Positions 1 through 5,924 of a stretch of 6,868 bases of DNA are shown here, piece after piece. A program made the translations under genes and the position numbers. A model generated the notes under the pieces. The model was not told the DNA's origin. It was given only the letters and a program-made list of their open reading frames with translations, and ran no database searches. The DNA comes from an uncultured Clostridia bacterium (GTDB lineage: Bacteria > Bacillota > Clostridia > Oscillospirales > Oscillospiraceae): NCBI GenBank assembly GCA_946619065.1, contig CAMOLY010000064.1, positions 1-6,868 of the forward strand, in the 5' to 3' direction. Numbering within the stretch: the stretch's first letter is position 1; the number at the start of each line of letters is the position of its first letter.

Positions 1-910
1 CCTCCGTCCCCCACAGACGGACCTCCGGTTCCAGGCGGATGCCGGAATTGGCGCAGACCCGCTCCTGAACCTGACGGATCAACTCCAGAACGTCGGCAGC
101 AGTCGCGTGGCCGAGATTGACCACAAAGCCCGCGTGCTTCTCAGACACAGCAGCGTCGCCGACGCGGAAGCCCTTGAGCCCGGCCTCCTGAATCAGCGCA
201 GCGGCGTAACCGCCCACAGGACGCTTGAAGGTCGAACCCGCGGAAGGCAGGTCCAGCGGCTGGGAATTGCGCCGCCTTTCGGACAGCTCGTGCATCCGGG
301 TCAGAATGGCTTCCGGGTCCCCGGGCTGCAGACGGAAACGGGCGGAGAGGATGACCCCCTCCCGCTCCATAAACACGCTATGCCGATAGGACAGGCCAAG
401 CGCCTCCCCTTCCACAGTTTCAATCCTGCCGTCCGGGGTCAGAAAACGGGCGGAAACGGCCACCTGGACCATCTCTCCGCCATAGGCGCCGGCATTCATA
501 TACATGCCGCCGCCGACCGTGCCGGGAATGCCGTGGGCAAACTCCAGCCCCGTGAGGCCCAGACGCTGGGCGAAAACCGCCAGCTTTGCCAGACTCAGGC
601 CGCAGCCGGCTTCGATCTCAAGGTCTGAGATCCGCACAGCACTGTCCAGGCCCCGGGTCAGAACAACCACGCCGGGAATGCCCCCGTCCGGCGCCAGGAT
701 GTTGGTGCCGCCGCCGAGGATCCGGGAAGGGACTCCTTCCGCCCGGCAGAGCGCCAGACAGGCCAGAAGCTCGTCTTCGGCGGCGGGGCAGACCATAACC
801 TCCGCCGGACCGCCGATGCGGAAAGAGGTATGCCGGGCCATCGGCTCAGCGGGCAGAACGCGCACGCCGGGCAGGGCGGCAGCAAAGAATTCATACAGGG
901 ACTGCTCCAT
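1..910 (-). CDS. murB: UDP-N-acetylenolpyruvoylglucosamine reductase MurB (3' end cut by window)
   Basis: MurB is the cytoplasmic FAD-dependent enzyme that uses NADPH to reduce UDP-GlcNAc-enolpyruvate to UDP-MurNAc, the step after MurA in peptidoglycan precursor synthesis. I translated 303 codons from the ATG at 910 down to base 2 without interruption; only the last residue or few and the stop are missing. FAD-binding signatures are visible: GGGTNIL (residues 66-72) and HGIPGTVGGG (126-135). Catalytic residues match E. coli R159, S229 and E325 (from memory): R176 in SYRHS, S226 in SAGSTFKRP, and E296 in LEPEVR. The length of about 305 fits the short Gram-positive form (type II) rather than the 342-residue E. 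coli form. The start is supported by GGAG (920-923) nine bases upstream. It is transcribed away from the pseudouridine synthase gene, from a promoter at 973-1001. Confidence 0.96.
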   Translation of the reverse strand, partial: MEQSLYEFFAAALPGVRVLPAEPMARHTSFRIGGPAEVMVCPAAEDELLACLALCRAEGVPSRILGGGTNILAPDGGIPGVVVLTRGLDSAVRISDLEIEAGCGLSLAKLAVFAQRLGLTGLEFAHGIPGTVGGGMYMNAGAYGGEMVQVAVSARFLTPDGRIETVEGEALGLSYRHSVFMEREGVILSARFRLQPGDPEAILTRMHELSERRRNSQPLDLPSAGSTFKRPVGGYAAALIQEAGLKGFRVGDAAVSEKHAGFVVNLGHATAADVLELIRQVQERVCANSGIRLEPEVRLWGTE

Positions 911-972
911 GGAACATCACTCCGTTCGGTGGGATCCGGGCCATCCACGGCCCCGGGCGTTTCTTTGTTCTC

Positions 973-1001
973 ATTGTATCACACGGGCGAGGAAGATGCA
1001 A
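973..1001 (-). promoter_or_regulatory. murB promoter (sigma-A type, extended -10)
   Basis: Read on the minus strand, a -35 box TTGCAT (bases 996-1001) is followed after exactly 17 bp by a -10 box TACAAT (973-978), preceded by TGA so that it forms an extended -10 (TGATACAAT). Transcription would start near 966, giving murB a leader of about 55 bases. The -10 matches the consensus at 5 of 6 positions; the -35 is weaker. Confidence 0.8.
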
Positions 1002-1022
1002 TTGATTTTTCGGATGATCTGT

Positions 1023-1051
1023 TTGCCAGACTCTGGATTTTATGGTATAAT
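1023..1051 (+). promoter_or_regulatory. Promoter of the pseudouridine synthase gene
   Basis: A near-consensus vegetative promoter: -35 TTGCCA (1023-1028, 5 of 6 matches), a 17 bp spacer, and a perfect -10 TATAAT (1046-1051) with an upstream TG that makes it an extended -10 (TGGTATAAT). The expected start is near 1058, so the leader is only about 29 bases. The -35 boxes of this promoter and the divergent murB promoter are separated by 21 bp. Confidence 0.9.
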
Positions 1052-1086
1052 CCAAACCGGATTTGGTCGTTTCTCGGAGGAAAAAC

Positions 1087-1698
1087 ATGACACGTACAAT
1101 TATGATGAACAAGCCCCGGGGCTTTCTCTCCGCCCGCTCGGACCGGGTTTTGCCGACGGTGATGGATCTGCTCCCGCCGGAGCTGCAGGATCTGCATCTG
1201 GTGGGCAGGCTGGATCTGGACACCGAGGGTCTGCTGCTGCTCACCGACGACGGAATGCTGGACCGCGCCGTCCTGCTGCCGGAGCGGGGCGTGGAAAAGG
1301 TCTATTTCTTCCGGGCCTTCGGGCGTCTGGATGAGGCGGCCTTTGAAAAGATGCGGGGCGGCGTCCAGCTCGGCAGCCCCGACAATGTCTCTCTTCCGGC
1401 CCGGGCCTGGCTGCAGGGCTACACGACGATCGGCGCCTGCGAGGAGCAGCTTCCCGCGAAGGAGCGCGAGCATCTGATGAAGAACGCCGGGCGGCCGGTG
1501 ACCGAGGGCTTTCTGGCGATCCGGGAGGGTCGGAAGCACGAGGTGAAGCTGATCGTCAAGGCGGCCGGCGGGCACGTCTTCTATCTCAAGCGGCTGTCCA
1601 TCGGCGGGCTGGAGCTGGACCCGGATCTGGCGCCGGGGCAGTGGCGGGCTCTGACGGAGGAAGAAATCAAACTGCTCAAGACCCCCGGAAACGGCTGA
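1087..1698 (+). CDS. RsuA/RluE-family rRNA pseudouridine synthase, no S4 domain
   Basis: This 203-residue protein belongs to the RsuA/RluB/RluE/RluF family, which isomerises specific uridines in ribosomal RNA to pseudouridine. The family signature GRLDLDTEGLLLLTDDG lies at residues 40-56, with the catalytic aspartate expected at D43. Other family features are the N-terminal NKPRG (8-12), EGRKHEVK (147-154) where RsuA-type enzymes have EGRxHQVRRM, and a C-terminal IGGLxLDPDLAPGQWRALT (172-190). No S4 RNA-binding domain precedes the catalytic core: the core begins at about residue 4, as in the RluE type. The ATG at 1087 is chosen over a TTG at 1063 because GGAGG (1076-1080) sits six bases before it. 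The last six codons and the stop form part of the terminator hairpin. Sequence alone does not tell whether the target is in 16S or 23S rRNA. Confidence 0.9.
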   Translation: MTRTIMMNKPRGFLSARSDRVLPTVMDLLPPELQDLHLVGRLDLDTEGLLLLTDDGMLDRAVLLPERGVEKVYFFRAFGRLDEAAFEKMRGGVQLGSPDNVSLPARAWLQGYTTIGACEEQLPAKEREHLMKNAGRPVTEGFLAIREGRKHEVKLIVKAAGGHVFYLKRLSIGGLELDPDLAPGQWRALTEEEIKLLKTPGNG

Positions 1699-1740
1699 CG
1701 CCGTTTCCGGGGGTCCGGTTTCTTTCTTCTTCTTTTGTTC
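1680..1740 (+). terminator. Intrinsic terminator overlapping the stop codon
   Basis: A perfect 16 bp inverted repeat (1680-1695 with 1700-1715) closes a four-base loop, TGAC, at 1696-1699. The loop contains the TGA stop codon, so the 5' arm encodes the protein's last five residues. A pyrimidine, T-rich run follows (1719-1740). This orientation suits termination of the plus-strand gene. On the minus strand the same hairpin lies about 30 bases past the end of the convergent LTA-synthase-type gene, but it is then followed by a poor T-run, so it would be a weaker terminator that way. Confidence 0.88.
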
Positions 1741-1745
1741 GAGAA

Positions 1746-4004
1746 TCAGCCGAAGAGGATGTCAAAGTAGTCCAGGTCCAGGGCTTCATCAGAATAGCGG
1801 ATCTTCTGGCGGACAATGTCTCCGATCCGGTCAACGTAGCCGTCCGGGATCTCAGCGCCCTTGACCGGGGTGAACTTGCCGGTACGGGCGTTATATTCGC
1901 CCAGGTCGGTCTTCCAGCTGCAGTTCGGCCAGAGCACCAGCGGCTCGGCATCGGAGAAGATGTCGCGGCCGGGGAGCAGGCGGGAGTCCCAATCCACGCC
2001 GAAGAGGTTGGACAGCGTGGGGACAATGTCCAGTGAGTAGACCGGCGTATCCACGCGGATGCCCTTGCCCTCGAGACAGCCGCTCCAGATCAGCAGGGCG
2101 TTGTGGTCCTGGTCGAAGCAGTCGTCCACCGAATAGCCGTAGAGATCGTCCAGATAGCTCTCCGGGTTGCCCCAGGTGTCGCTCTGCTCCAGACAGTAGG
2201 GATAGTGGTCCGCGGTCAGAACGATGACGGTATCGTCCGCAATGCCGGCCTCCTCAAGCATCTCAATCAGGTCGTGCATTGCGTTTTCAACTTCGATATT
2301 GCAGGCGAAGAAGGCCTTGAGCGTCTCGGAGTAAGGCATGTTCTGGACCTCCTCCTTGTGCTTGTAGGACATGGAGTTGCCCTGCCAGGAGTAGAGGCCG
2401 TGGCCGGAGACCGTCATATAATAGATGCTGAAGGGCTGCTTGTCGATATAGAGCGGAACCGTGTAGTCGATCATCTCCTGATCGCTCTCGGGCCACTGCT
2501 TCTTAACGCCCTCCTCCATACCGTTGCCCATGCCGATGAACTTCTCGTAGCCGAGGTTCTCGTGGGTTTCGTCACGGTGGTAGTAGGTGTAGTCGTTGTT
2601 GTGGTAGGCGCGGGAGTAGTAGCCCAGACGCATCAGCTGGTTGCCCATCGTCAGGTACATGTTCTTGCCGATCGTCTCCTGGATGGATTTCACCGCGTCC
2701 GCCGGCTCGAGTCCGGTCAGAATGGAATACTCGCCGGTGGAGGTGCTGCCGCCCCAGGCGGGCTGATAATAATCGGTGATCTGGATGCCCTGGGTGTACA
2801 TCCGGTAGAGGGTCGGCGTCAGATCCTCGCGGATCAGCTCCTTGGCAAAGCCCTCCGCCGCGATCAGGATCAGGTTCTTGCCCTTGAAGAGGCCGGTCAT
2901 CTCGTTGGTCTTCGACGGCGTCAGGGAATTAACGTATCTGTGGAGCTTCGCGACCCGATCGCTCTTCGCAGAATCGATCAGTTCCTGGAAATCCAGGGCC
3001 ATCACGCTGTAGGGCTTCTCAGGCTCCGGGCGCGTCATTTCGGTCGGTGTCTCGCCGGTGCCGGTGGGGTCTGTCACGCCGGTTCCGGTCTCGTCCTGCG
3101 TCGGCGTCTCGCCGGTGACAGGCGGTGCGTCGGTGGGCTTCAGATCCCATTCATGGGTCTCGTCTCCGCCCTTGACATCCAGCGGGTCGCCGGTGGGCTT
3201 GCCGCCGTTGATCTCCTGACGGATTATGGCCACCGGCAGACCGAAGCTGTCGGCCGCTGCGGTGAAGGTATAGGAGTCGGTCAGGGTTCTGGTATCCGCG
3301 GAGATCACCAGGGCAAAGAAGACCGCAACGACCATCACGATCAGGCCGCCGGCTGCGAGAAAGCGACGCACGCCCCGGGTCAGGATCCGGCGCAGCTTCA
3401 GATAGCGGTTGGCCAGGAACCAGAGGACAATCGGCAGCGCAAAGAGCAGGATGCGCCAGAAGCCGGCCAGAATCAGGCCGAACATTCGCTTGGAAAAGTC
3501 CTCCTGGCCGGCGTTGCCGGAGCCGGAAATGATTTCTTCAATCGTATAGTAGTTCTTGAAGGAGTCGAGGATGAAGTATTCCAGCAGGAACATGAACGAC
3601 CAGAAAATCGATACGATCAGGCCGAGCACCAGATGGACCTTTCGGTTCCGGGAGATCGTGGGAATCAGAGAAAACAGGAGCGCAAACGCCAGCGCAAACA
3701 GGGCAATGCCAAACCAGCGGCCAAAGCCCGGGGACTCTCGCAGCAGCTTGTTCGACCAGATATGGAACAGCAGCGTGTCGTACAAAAAGCAGATGAAAAC
3801 CAGAACCCAGGGCGGGATTGGGCGTGAACGGCGTTTTCTGGCAGTCTGCTTTGTGCCTGCTTCTGTCGCAGCGCTCCGGCGCCGCCGGGCGGCATCTGTG
3901 GAGTATTGGTTCATACGTTCAAAATTGCTGACAGCAGCGTTCAGGCTGCCGGAGCCGTTCCCGGAGCCGGCAGGCTTGCGCCGGAACTCATCGCGATTGT
4001 CCAT
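1746..4004 (-). CDS. LTA synthase family membrane phosphoglycerol transferase (sulfatase fold)
   Basis: A 752-residue polytopic enzyme of the lipoteichoic acid synthase/alkaline-phosphatase-superfamily type (PF00884). In order: a basic, probably cytoplasmic tail (1-63, with RRRR and RKRRSR clusters); five membrane helices (about 64-83, 95-117, 123-146, 174-198, 214-236); a Thr/Pro/Gly/Glu-rich tether (about 266-331); and an extracellular catalytic domain (about 375-680). Metal and nucleophile positions align with S. aureus LtaS from memory: E384 in AAEGF, T421 in GGSTSTGEY, D599-H600 in TADHYPY. H468, R477 (YYHRD) and H535 (SGHG) match substrate-site positions. LtaS polymerises glycerol phosphate from phosphatidylglycerol; whether this homologue makes LTA or another phosphoglycerol-modified product cannot be told here. 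AGGAGG at 4011-4016, six bases before the ATG, favours this start over the ATG at 4025. No own promoter is visible; it may be read through from murA. Confidence 0.9.
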   Translation of the reverse strand: MDNRDEFRRKPAGSGNGSGSLNAAVSNFERMNQYSTDAARRRRSAATEAGTKQTARKRRSRPIPPWVLVFICFLYDTLLFHIWSNKLLRESPGFGRWFGIALFALAFALLFSLIPTISRNRKVHLVLGLIVSIFWSFMFLLEYFILDSFKNYYTIEEIISGSGNAGQEDFSKRMFGLILAGFWRILLFALPIVLWFLANRYLKLRRILTRGVRRFLAAGGLIVMVVAVFFALVISADTRTLTDSYTFTAAADSFGLPVAIIRQEINGGKPTGDPLDVKGGDETHEWDLKPTDAPPVTGETPTQDETGTGVTDPTGTGETPTEMTRPEPEKPYSVMALDFQELIDSAKSDRVAKLHRYVNSLTPSKTNEMTGLFKGKNLILIAAEGFAKELIREDLTPTLYRMYTQGIQITDYYQPAWGGSTSTGEYSILTGLEPADAVKSIQETIGKNMYLTMGNQLMRLGYYSRAYHNNDYTYYHRDETHENLGYEKFIGMGNGMEEGVKKQWPESDQEMIDYTVPLYIDKQPFSIYYMTVSGHGLYSWQGNSMSYKHKEEVQNMPYSETLKAFFACNIEVENAMHDLIEMLEEAGIADDTVIVLTADHYPYCLEQSDTWGNPESYLDDLYGYSVDDCFDQDHNALLIWSGCLEGKGIRVDTPVYSLDIVPTLSNLFGVDWDSRLLPGRDIFSDAEPLVLWPNCSWKTDLGEYNARTGKFTPVKGAEIPDGYVDRIGDIVRQKIRYSDEALDLDYFDILFG
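3012..3209 (-). repeat. Low-complexity Thr/Pro/Gly/Glu linker-coding segment
   Basis: This segment of the LTA-synthase-type gene encodes the tether of about 66 residues between the last membrane helix and the catalytic domain. The peptide TGETPT occurs twice, and related TGTG and DPTG units occur nearby. At the DNA level an 18-base unit (3043-3060 and 3100-3117) repeats with a single mismatch, which suggests the linker grew by small duplications. It resembles spacer regions that hold extracellular domains away from the membrane through the wall. Confidence 0.75.
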
Positions 4005-4010
4005 TCTGTT

Positions 4011-4016
4011 CCTCCT
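4011..4016 (-). promoter_or_regulatory. Ribosome binding site deciding the start of the LTA-synthase-type gene
   Basis: On the minus strand AGGAGG is followed by six bases and then the ATG at 4004. The in-frame ATG at 4025 lies upstream of this site and would place AGGAGG inside the coding region; its own candidate site (GGAG, about four bases away) is too close. The 4004 start is therefore preferred. Confidence 0.85.
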
Positions 4017-4036
4017 GAGATTCATCCTTCTCCAAT

Positions 4037-4088
4037 GAAAAAGCAGACCGTCCGATTCGCGCTGCGGAGACGGATCATCCGCTTTTTC
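4037..4088 (-). terminator. Imperfect hairpin between murA and the LTA-synthase-type gene, possible terminator or attenuator
   Basis: The outer arms GAAAAAGC (4037-4044) and GCTTTTTC (4081-4088) pair perfectly. An inner stem pairs 4048-4054 with 4065-4073, with a two-base bulge. Read on the minus strand, it begins about 15 bases after the murA stop and ends in a five-base T-run just before the downstream ribosome binding site. It could terminate part of the murA transcript or only be a processing or stability element; the internal loop and short T-run make a strong terminator doubtful. Confidence 0.4.
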
Positions 4089-4103
4089 GGTTAAGTATCG
4101 GGC

Positions 4104-5396
4104 TCAGCCGGCAGTCCGGACATTGTCCTGACTCGGCGTTTCAATTCTGGAAATGTCCGCTCCGATCCCGCGCAGCTTCTCGATCATTGCCTCATAGCCG
4201 CGCTCAATGTAGTGGGCATCCTCAATTGTGGTCGTGCCGTCCGCAACAAGGCCGGCAATGACCATCGCGGCGCCGGCGCGAAGGTCACAGGCCTTGACCG
4301 AGCAGCCATGCAGCTTCTCGACCCCGTCAATCACCGCGACCTTGTTGTCCACCTGGATCGACGCGCCCATGCGGTTGAGCTCGAAGCAATAGCGGAAGCG
4401 GTTGTCATAAATCCCCTCGGTAATGATGCTGGTGCCGCGCGCAATCGCCATGCAAACGCCGACCTGGGACTGCATATCCGTCGGGAAGCCGGGATAGGGC
4501 ATGGTTTTGATGTTGGCCCGGCGGAGACGGCCGGTGCTGACGACGCGGATCGCGTCTTCATACTCGGTGATCTTCGCGCCCATCTCCCGCAGCTTGGCAG
4601 TGATGCACTCCATGTGCTTCGGGATCAGGTTCTGAACCGTGACGTCTCCACCGGCTGCGGCGGCGGCCGCCATGTAGGTGCCGGCCTCGATCTGATCCGG
4701 AATGATGGAATAGCTGCCGCCGTGCAGCGCCCGGACGCCGCGGATCTTGATGACATCCGTGCCGGCACCGGAGATCTTCGCGCCCATCGCGTTGAGGAAG
4801 TTCGCCAGATCGACGATGTGCGGCTCTTTGGCGGCGTTTTCGATATAGGTGGTGCCGTTGGCAAGGACGGCCCCGATCATGATGTTCATCGTGGCGCCGA
4901 CGGAAACCACGTCCAGGTTCACCCGCGCGCCGCTGAGTCCCGCTGCCGGCGCCTCCGCGCAGACGTAGCCGTTGATCAGCTCGACCTTCGCGCCGATCGC
5001 CTCAAAGCCCTTGATGTGCTGGTCGATGGGACGGGGGCCGAAGTTGCAGCCGCCGGGAAGCGCGACCTTTGCATGGCCGAAGCGGCCGAGCTGGGCGCCG
5101 ATCAGGTAATAGGACGCACGAATCCGGCGAACCAGCTCGATCGGAGCCACAGAATCCCGGACGTTGGTGCAGTCGACCTCAATCACGTTCGCGCTGAAGC
5201 GGCGAATGGACGCGCCCATCTCGTCGAGGATCTGCAGAAGCAGACGGATATCGGAAATATCGGGAACATTCTCAATGCGGCAGACGCCCTTGACCAGCAG
5301 CGTCGCGGGGAGAATGCCGACCGCGGCGTTTTTCGCGCCACTGATCAGGATGGTCCCCCGCAGCGGTTTGCCGCCACGAATGACATACTTGAGCAT
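4104..5396 (-). CDS. murA: UDP-N-acetylglucosamine 1-carboxyvinyltransferase MurA
   Basis: MurA transfers enolpyruvate from phosphoenolpyruvate to UDP-GlcNAc in the cytoplasm, the first committed step of peptidoglycan synthesis and the target of fosfomycin. The 430-residue product has full family length. Visible motifs are SGAKNAA (19-25, K22 and N23 binding substrate), RIRASYYLIG (91-100), the active-site loop LPGGCNFGPRPIDQHIKG (113-130) with C117 as the fosfomycin-reactive cysteine (E. coli C115), PTDMQSQ (305-311) with D307 matching the catalytic D305, and DLRAGAA (371-377). Because C117 is a cysteine rather than aspartate, intrinsic fosfomycin resistance by the Asp variant is not predicted. 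The ATG at 5396 is chosen because AGGAG (5406-5410) precedes it by nine bases, and upstream in-frame extension would run through the promoter and into a tRNA gene on the other strand. Firmicutes often carry two MurA paralogues; which one this is cannot be told. Confidence 0.97.
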   Translation of the reverse strand: MLKYVIRGGKPLRGTILISGAKNAAVGILPATLLVKGVCRIENVPDISDIRLLLQILDEMGASIRRFSANVIEVDCTNVRDSVAPIELVRRIRASYYLIGAQLGRFGHAKVALPGGCNFGPRPIDQHIKGFEAIGAKVELINGYVCAEAPAAGLSGARVNLDVVSVGATMNIMIGAVLANGTTYIENAAKEPHIVDLANFLNAMGAKISGAGTDVIKIRGVRALHGGSYSIIPDQIEAGTYMAAAAAAGGDVTVQNLIPKHMECITAKLREMGAKITEYEDAIRVVSTGRLRRANIKTMPYPGFPTDMQSQVGVCMAIARGTSIITEGIYDNRFRYCFELNRMGASIQVDNKVAVIDGVEKLHGCSVKACDLRAGAAMVIAGLVADGTTTIEDAHYIERGYEAMIEKLRGIGADISRIETPSQDNVRTAG

Positions 5397-5405
5397 GGAT
5401 CTAAT

Positions 5406-5410
5406 CTCCT
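5406..5410 (-). promoter_or_regulatory. murA: murA ribosome binding site
   Basis: On the minus strand AAAGGAGA lies upstream of the ATG at 5396, with AGGAG nine bases away. It fixes the start of murA, because the reading frame stays open far upstream without any comparable site. Confidence 0.85.
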
Positions 5411-5460
5411 TTACAAGAGAAAAAGCTATAAATCCGCATTTTTCCATTTTTAACCGGATC

Positions 5461-5489
5461 ATTATAGCACAGGATTCCGTATTTGTAAA
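5461..5489 (-). promoter_or_regulatory. murA: murA promoter
   Basis: On the minus strand a -35 box TTTACA (5484-5489, 5 of 6 matches) and a perfect -10 box TATAAT (5461-5466) are separated by 17 bp. Transcription should start near 5454, giving a leader of about 58 bases. The LTA-synthase-type gene downstream has no visible promoter and may depend on this one. Confidence 0.92.
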
Positions 5490-5539
5490 GTACCAGATTC
5501 CCGTCCGACGGCATGCTTGGCCCAGGGAATCGACCGCAG

Positions 5540-5599
5540 AAAAAATTTTTGGTTTTTGAAAAAAAAACACTTGCATTTTGAGAGGCTCTGTGCTATTAT
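5540..5599 (+). promoter_or_regulatory. tRNA-Arg promoter with A/T-rich UP-like element
   Basis: A -10 box TATTAT (5594-5599) lies 17 bp after a weak -35 box TTGCAT (5571-5576). Directly upstream is a run of A and T tracts (5540-5568) placed where UP elements contact the RNA polymerase alpha subunit, as is common for stable-RNA promoters. An alternative -10, TATACT (5597-5602), would give a 20 bp spacer and is less likely. Transcription should start near 5606, leaving a short 5' leader before the tRNA. Confidence 0.75.
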
Positions 5600-5623
5600 A
5601 CTTAGGCGCAATGAGCGTGGTAT

Positions 5624-5700
5624 GCGCCAGTAGCTCAGTTGGATAGAGTGACTGGCTACGAACCAGTAGGTCGGGGGTTCGAGTCCCTTCTGGCGTACCA
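5624..5700 (+). tRNA. tRNA-Arg (anticodon ACG)
   Basis: A complete 77-base tRNA with an encoded CCA end (5698-5700). The acceptor stem GCGCCAG (5624-5630) pairs with CTGGCGT (5690-5696), with one G-U pair at the tip and discriminator A. The anticodon stem ACTGG/CCAGT (5651-5655, 5663-5667) encloses loop CTACGAA, so the anticodon is ACG (5658-5660). The first anticodon base is expected to be deaminated to inosine by TadA so that it reads CGU, CGC and CGA. The T arm has a TTCGAGT loop and two G-U pairs; the D stem also ends in a G-U pair. It appears to be a single-gene unit with its own promoter and terminator. Confidence 0.97.
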
Positions 5701-5703
5701 AAA

Positions 5704-5745
5704 CGAAAATCCTGTCGGCAAAAGTCGGCGGGATTTTCGCTTTCT
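5704..5745 (+). terminator. tRNA-Arg intrinsic terminator
   Basis: A 16 bp hairpin (5704-5719 with 5724-5739) with an AAAA loop begins four bases after the CCA end. Three pairs are U-G wobbles that form only in the plus-strand RNA; on the other strand they would be A-C mismatches, so the structure is directional. The T-run after it is short (CTTTCT), though the 3' arm itself ends in a T4 stretch. Confidence 0.78.
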
Positions 5746-5759
5746 ATGCATCCATCTGC

Positions 5760-5788
5760 GGGTACCATTTTTATCTGATCAGGTACCC
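5760..5788. repeat. Inverted repeat GGGTACC / GGTACCC
   Basis: Two seven-base arms (5760-5766 and 5782-5788) are exact inverse complements around a 15-base A/T-rich spacer that ends in the palindrome TGATCA. It lies between the tRNA terminator and the ychF promoter region. It could be a weak second hairpin or a protein-binding site; chance cannot be excluded. Confidence 0.4.
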
Positions 5789-5808
5789 TCATTTTCTCAG
5801 ATTCATGC

Positions 5809-5837
5809 TTCCATTTTTCGGGGCTTTGTGTTAAAAT
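5809..5837 (+). promoter_or_regulatory. Possible ychF promoter (extended -10)
   Basis: TAAAAT (5832-5837) is preceded by TGT, making an extended -10, and a poor -35, TTCCAT (5809-5814), is 17 bp upstream. Transcription would start near 5844 and give a leader of about 80 bases. It is the best candidate in the 5746-5924 gap but is weaker than the other promoters in the window. The remaining leader shows only a short CCTGT/ACAGG hairpin (5875-5889) and no recognised riboswitch. Confidence 0.5.
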
Positions 5838-5924
5838 ATGGGAAACCGAACGGAATACCGGAGGCCGGAGTCAGCCTGTTGTTGACAGGGGGCGGCCGGC
5901 CGATCGAACAGGAGGATCATCCGT

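Noticed and set aside
107..1334. Several open frames on the plus strand across murB, one running into the pseudouridine synthase region
   Set aside because: They are Arg/Pro/Ala-rich shadows of murB and out of frame with the pseudouridine synthase, with no recognisable domain or ribosome binding site.
2103..3827. A 574-codon open frame on the plus strand, antisense to the LTA-synthase-type gene
   Set aside because: It is rich in Val, Leu, Gly, Gln and His with no recognisable domain and lacks a ribosome binding site, while the opposite strand encodes a complete enzyme with all catalytic motifs. Long antisense frames are expected in GC-rich genes.
4212..5453. A 413-codon open frame on the plus strand, antisense to murA
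   Set aside because: Asp/Arg/Ala-rich composition typical of a mirrored GC-rich gene, no family resemblance, and it runs across the murA start region; murA itself is unmistakable.
5624..5700. Possible integration site for a mobile element at the tRNA-Arg 3' end
   Set aside because: No integrase, no repeat of the tRNA 3' end, and the downstream DNA is the tRNA terminator followed by a housekeeping gene.
5397..5792. N-terminal extension of murA by 132 codons
   Set aside because: The extension would be translated from the complement of the tRNA-Arg gene and through the murA promoter. Known MurA proteins begin at the equivalent of the ATG at 5396, which has a good ribosome binding site.
5882..5887. 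Perfect -35 consensus TTGACA upstream of ychF
   Set aside because: No -10-like sequence lies 16-18 bp downstream (the region is GC-rich and contains the ribosome binding site), and the hexamer forms part of a short CCTGT/ACAGG hairpin.
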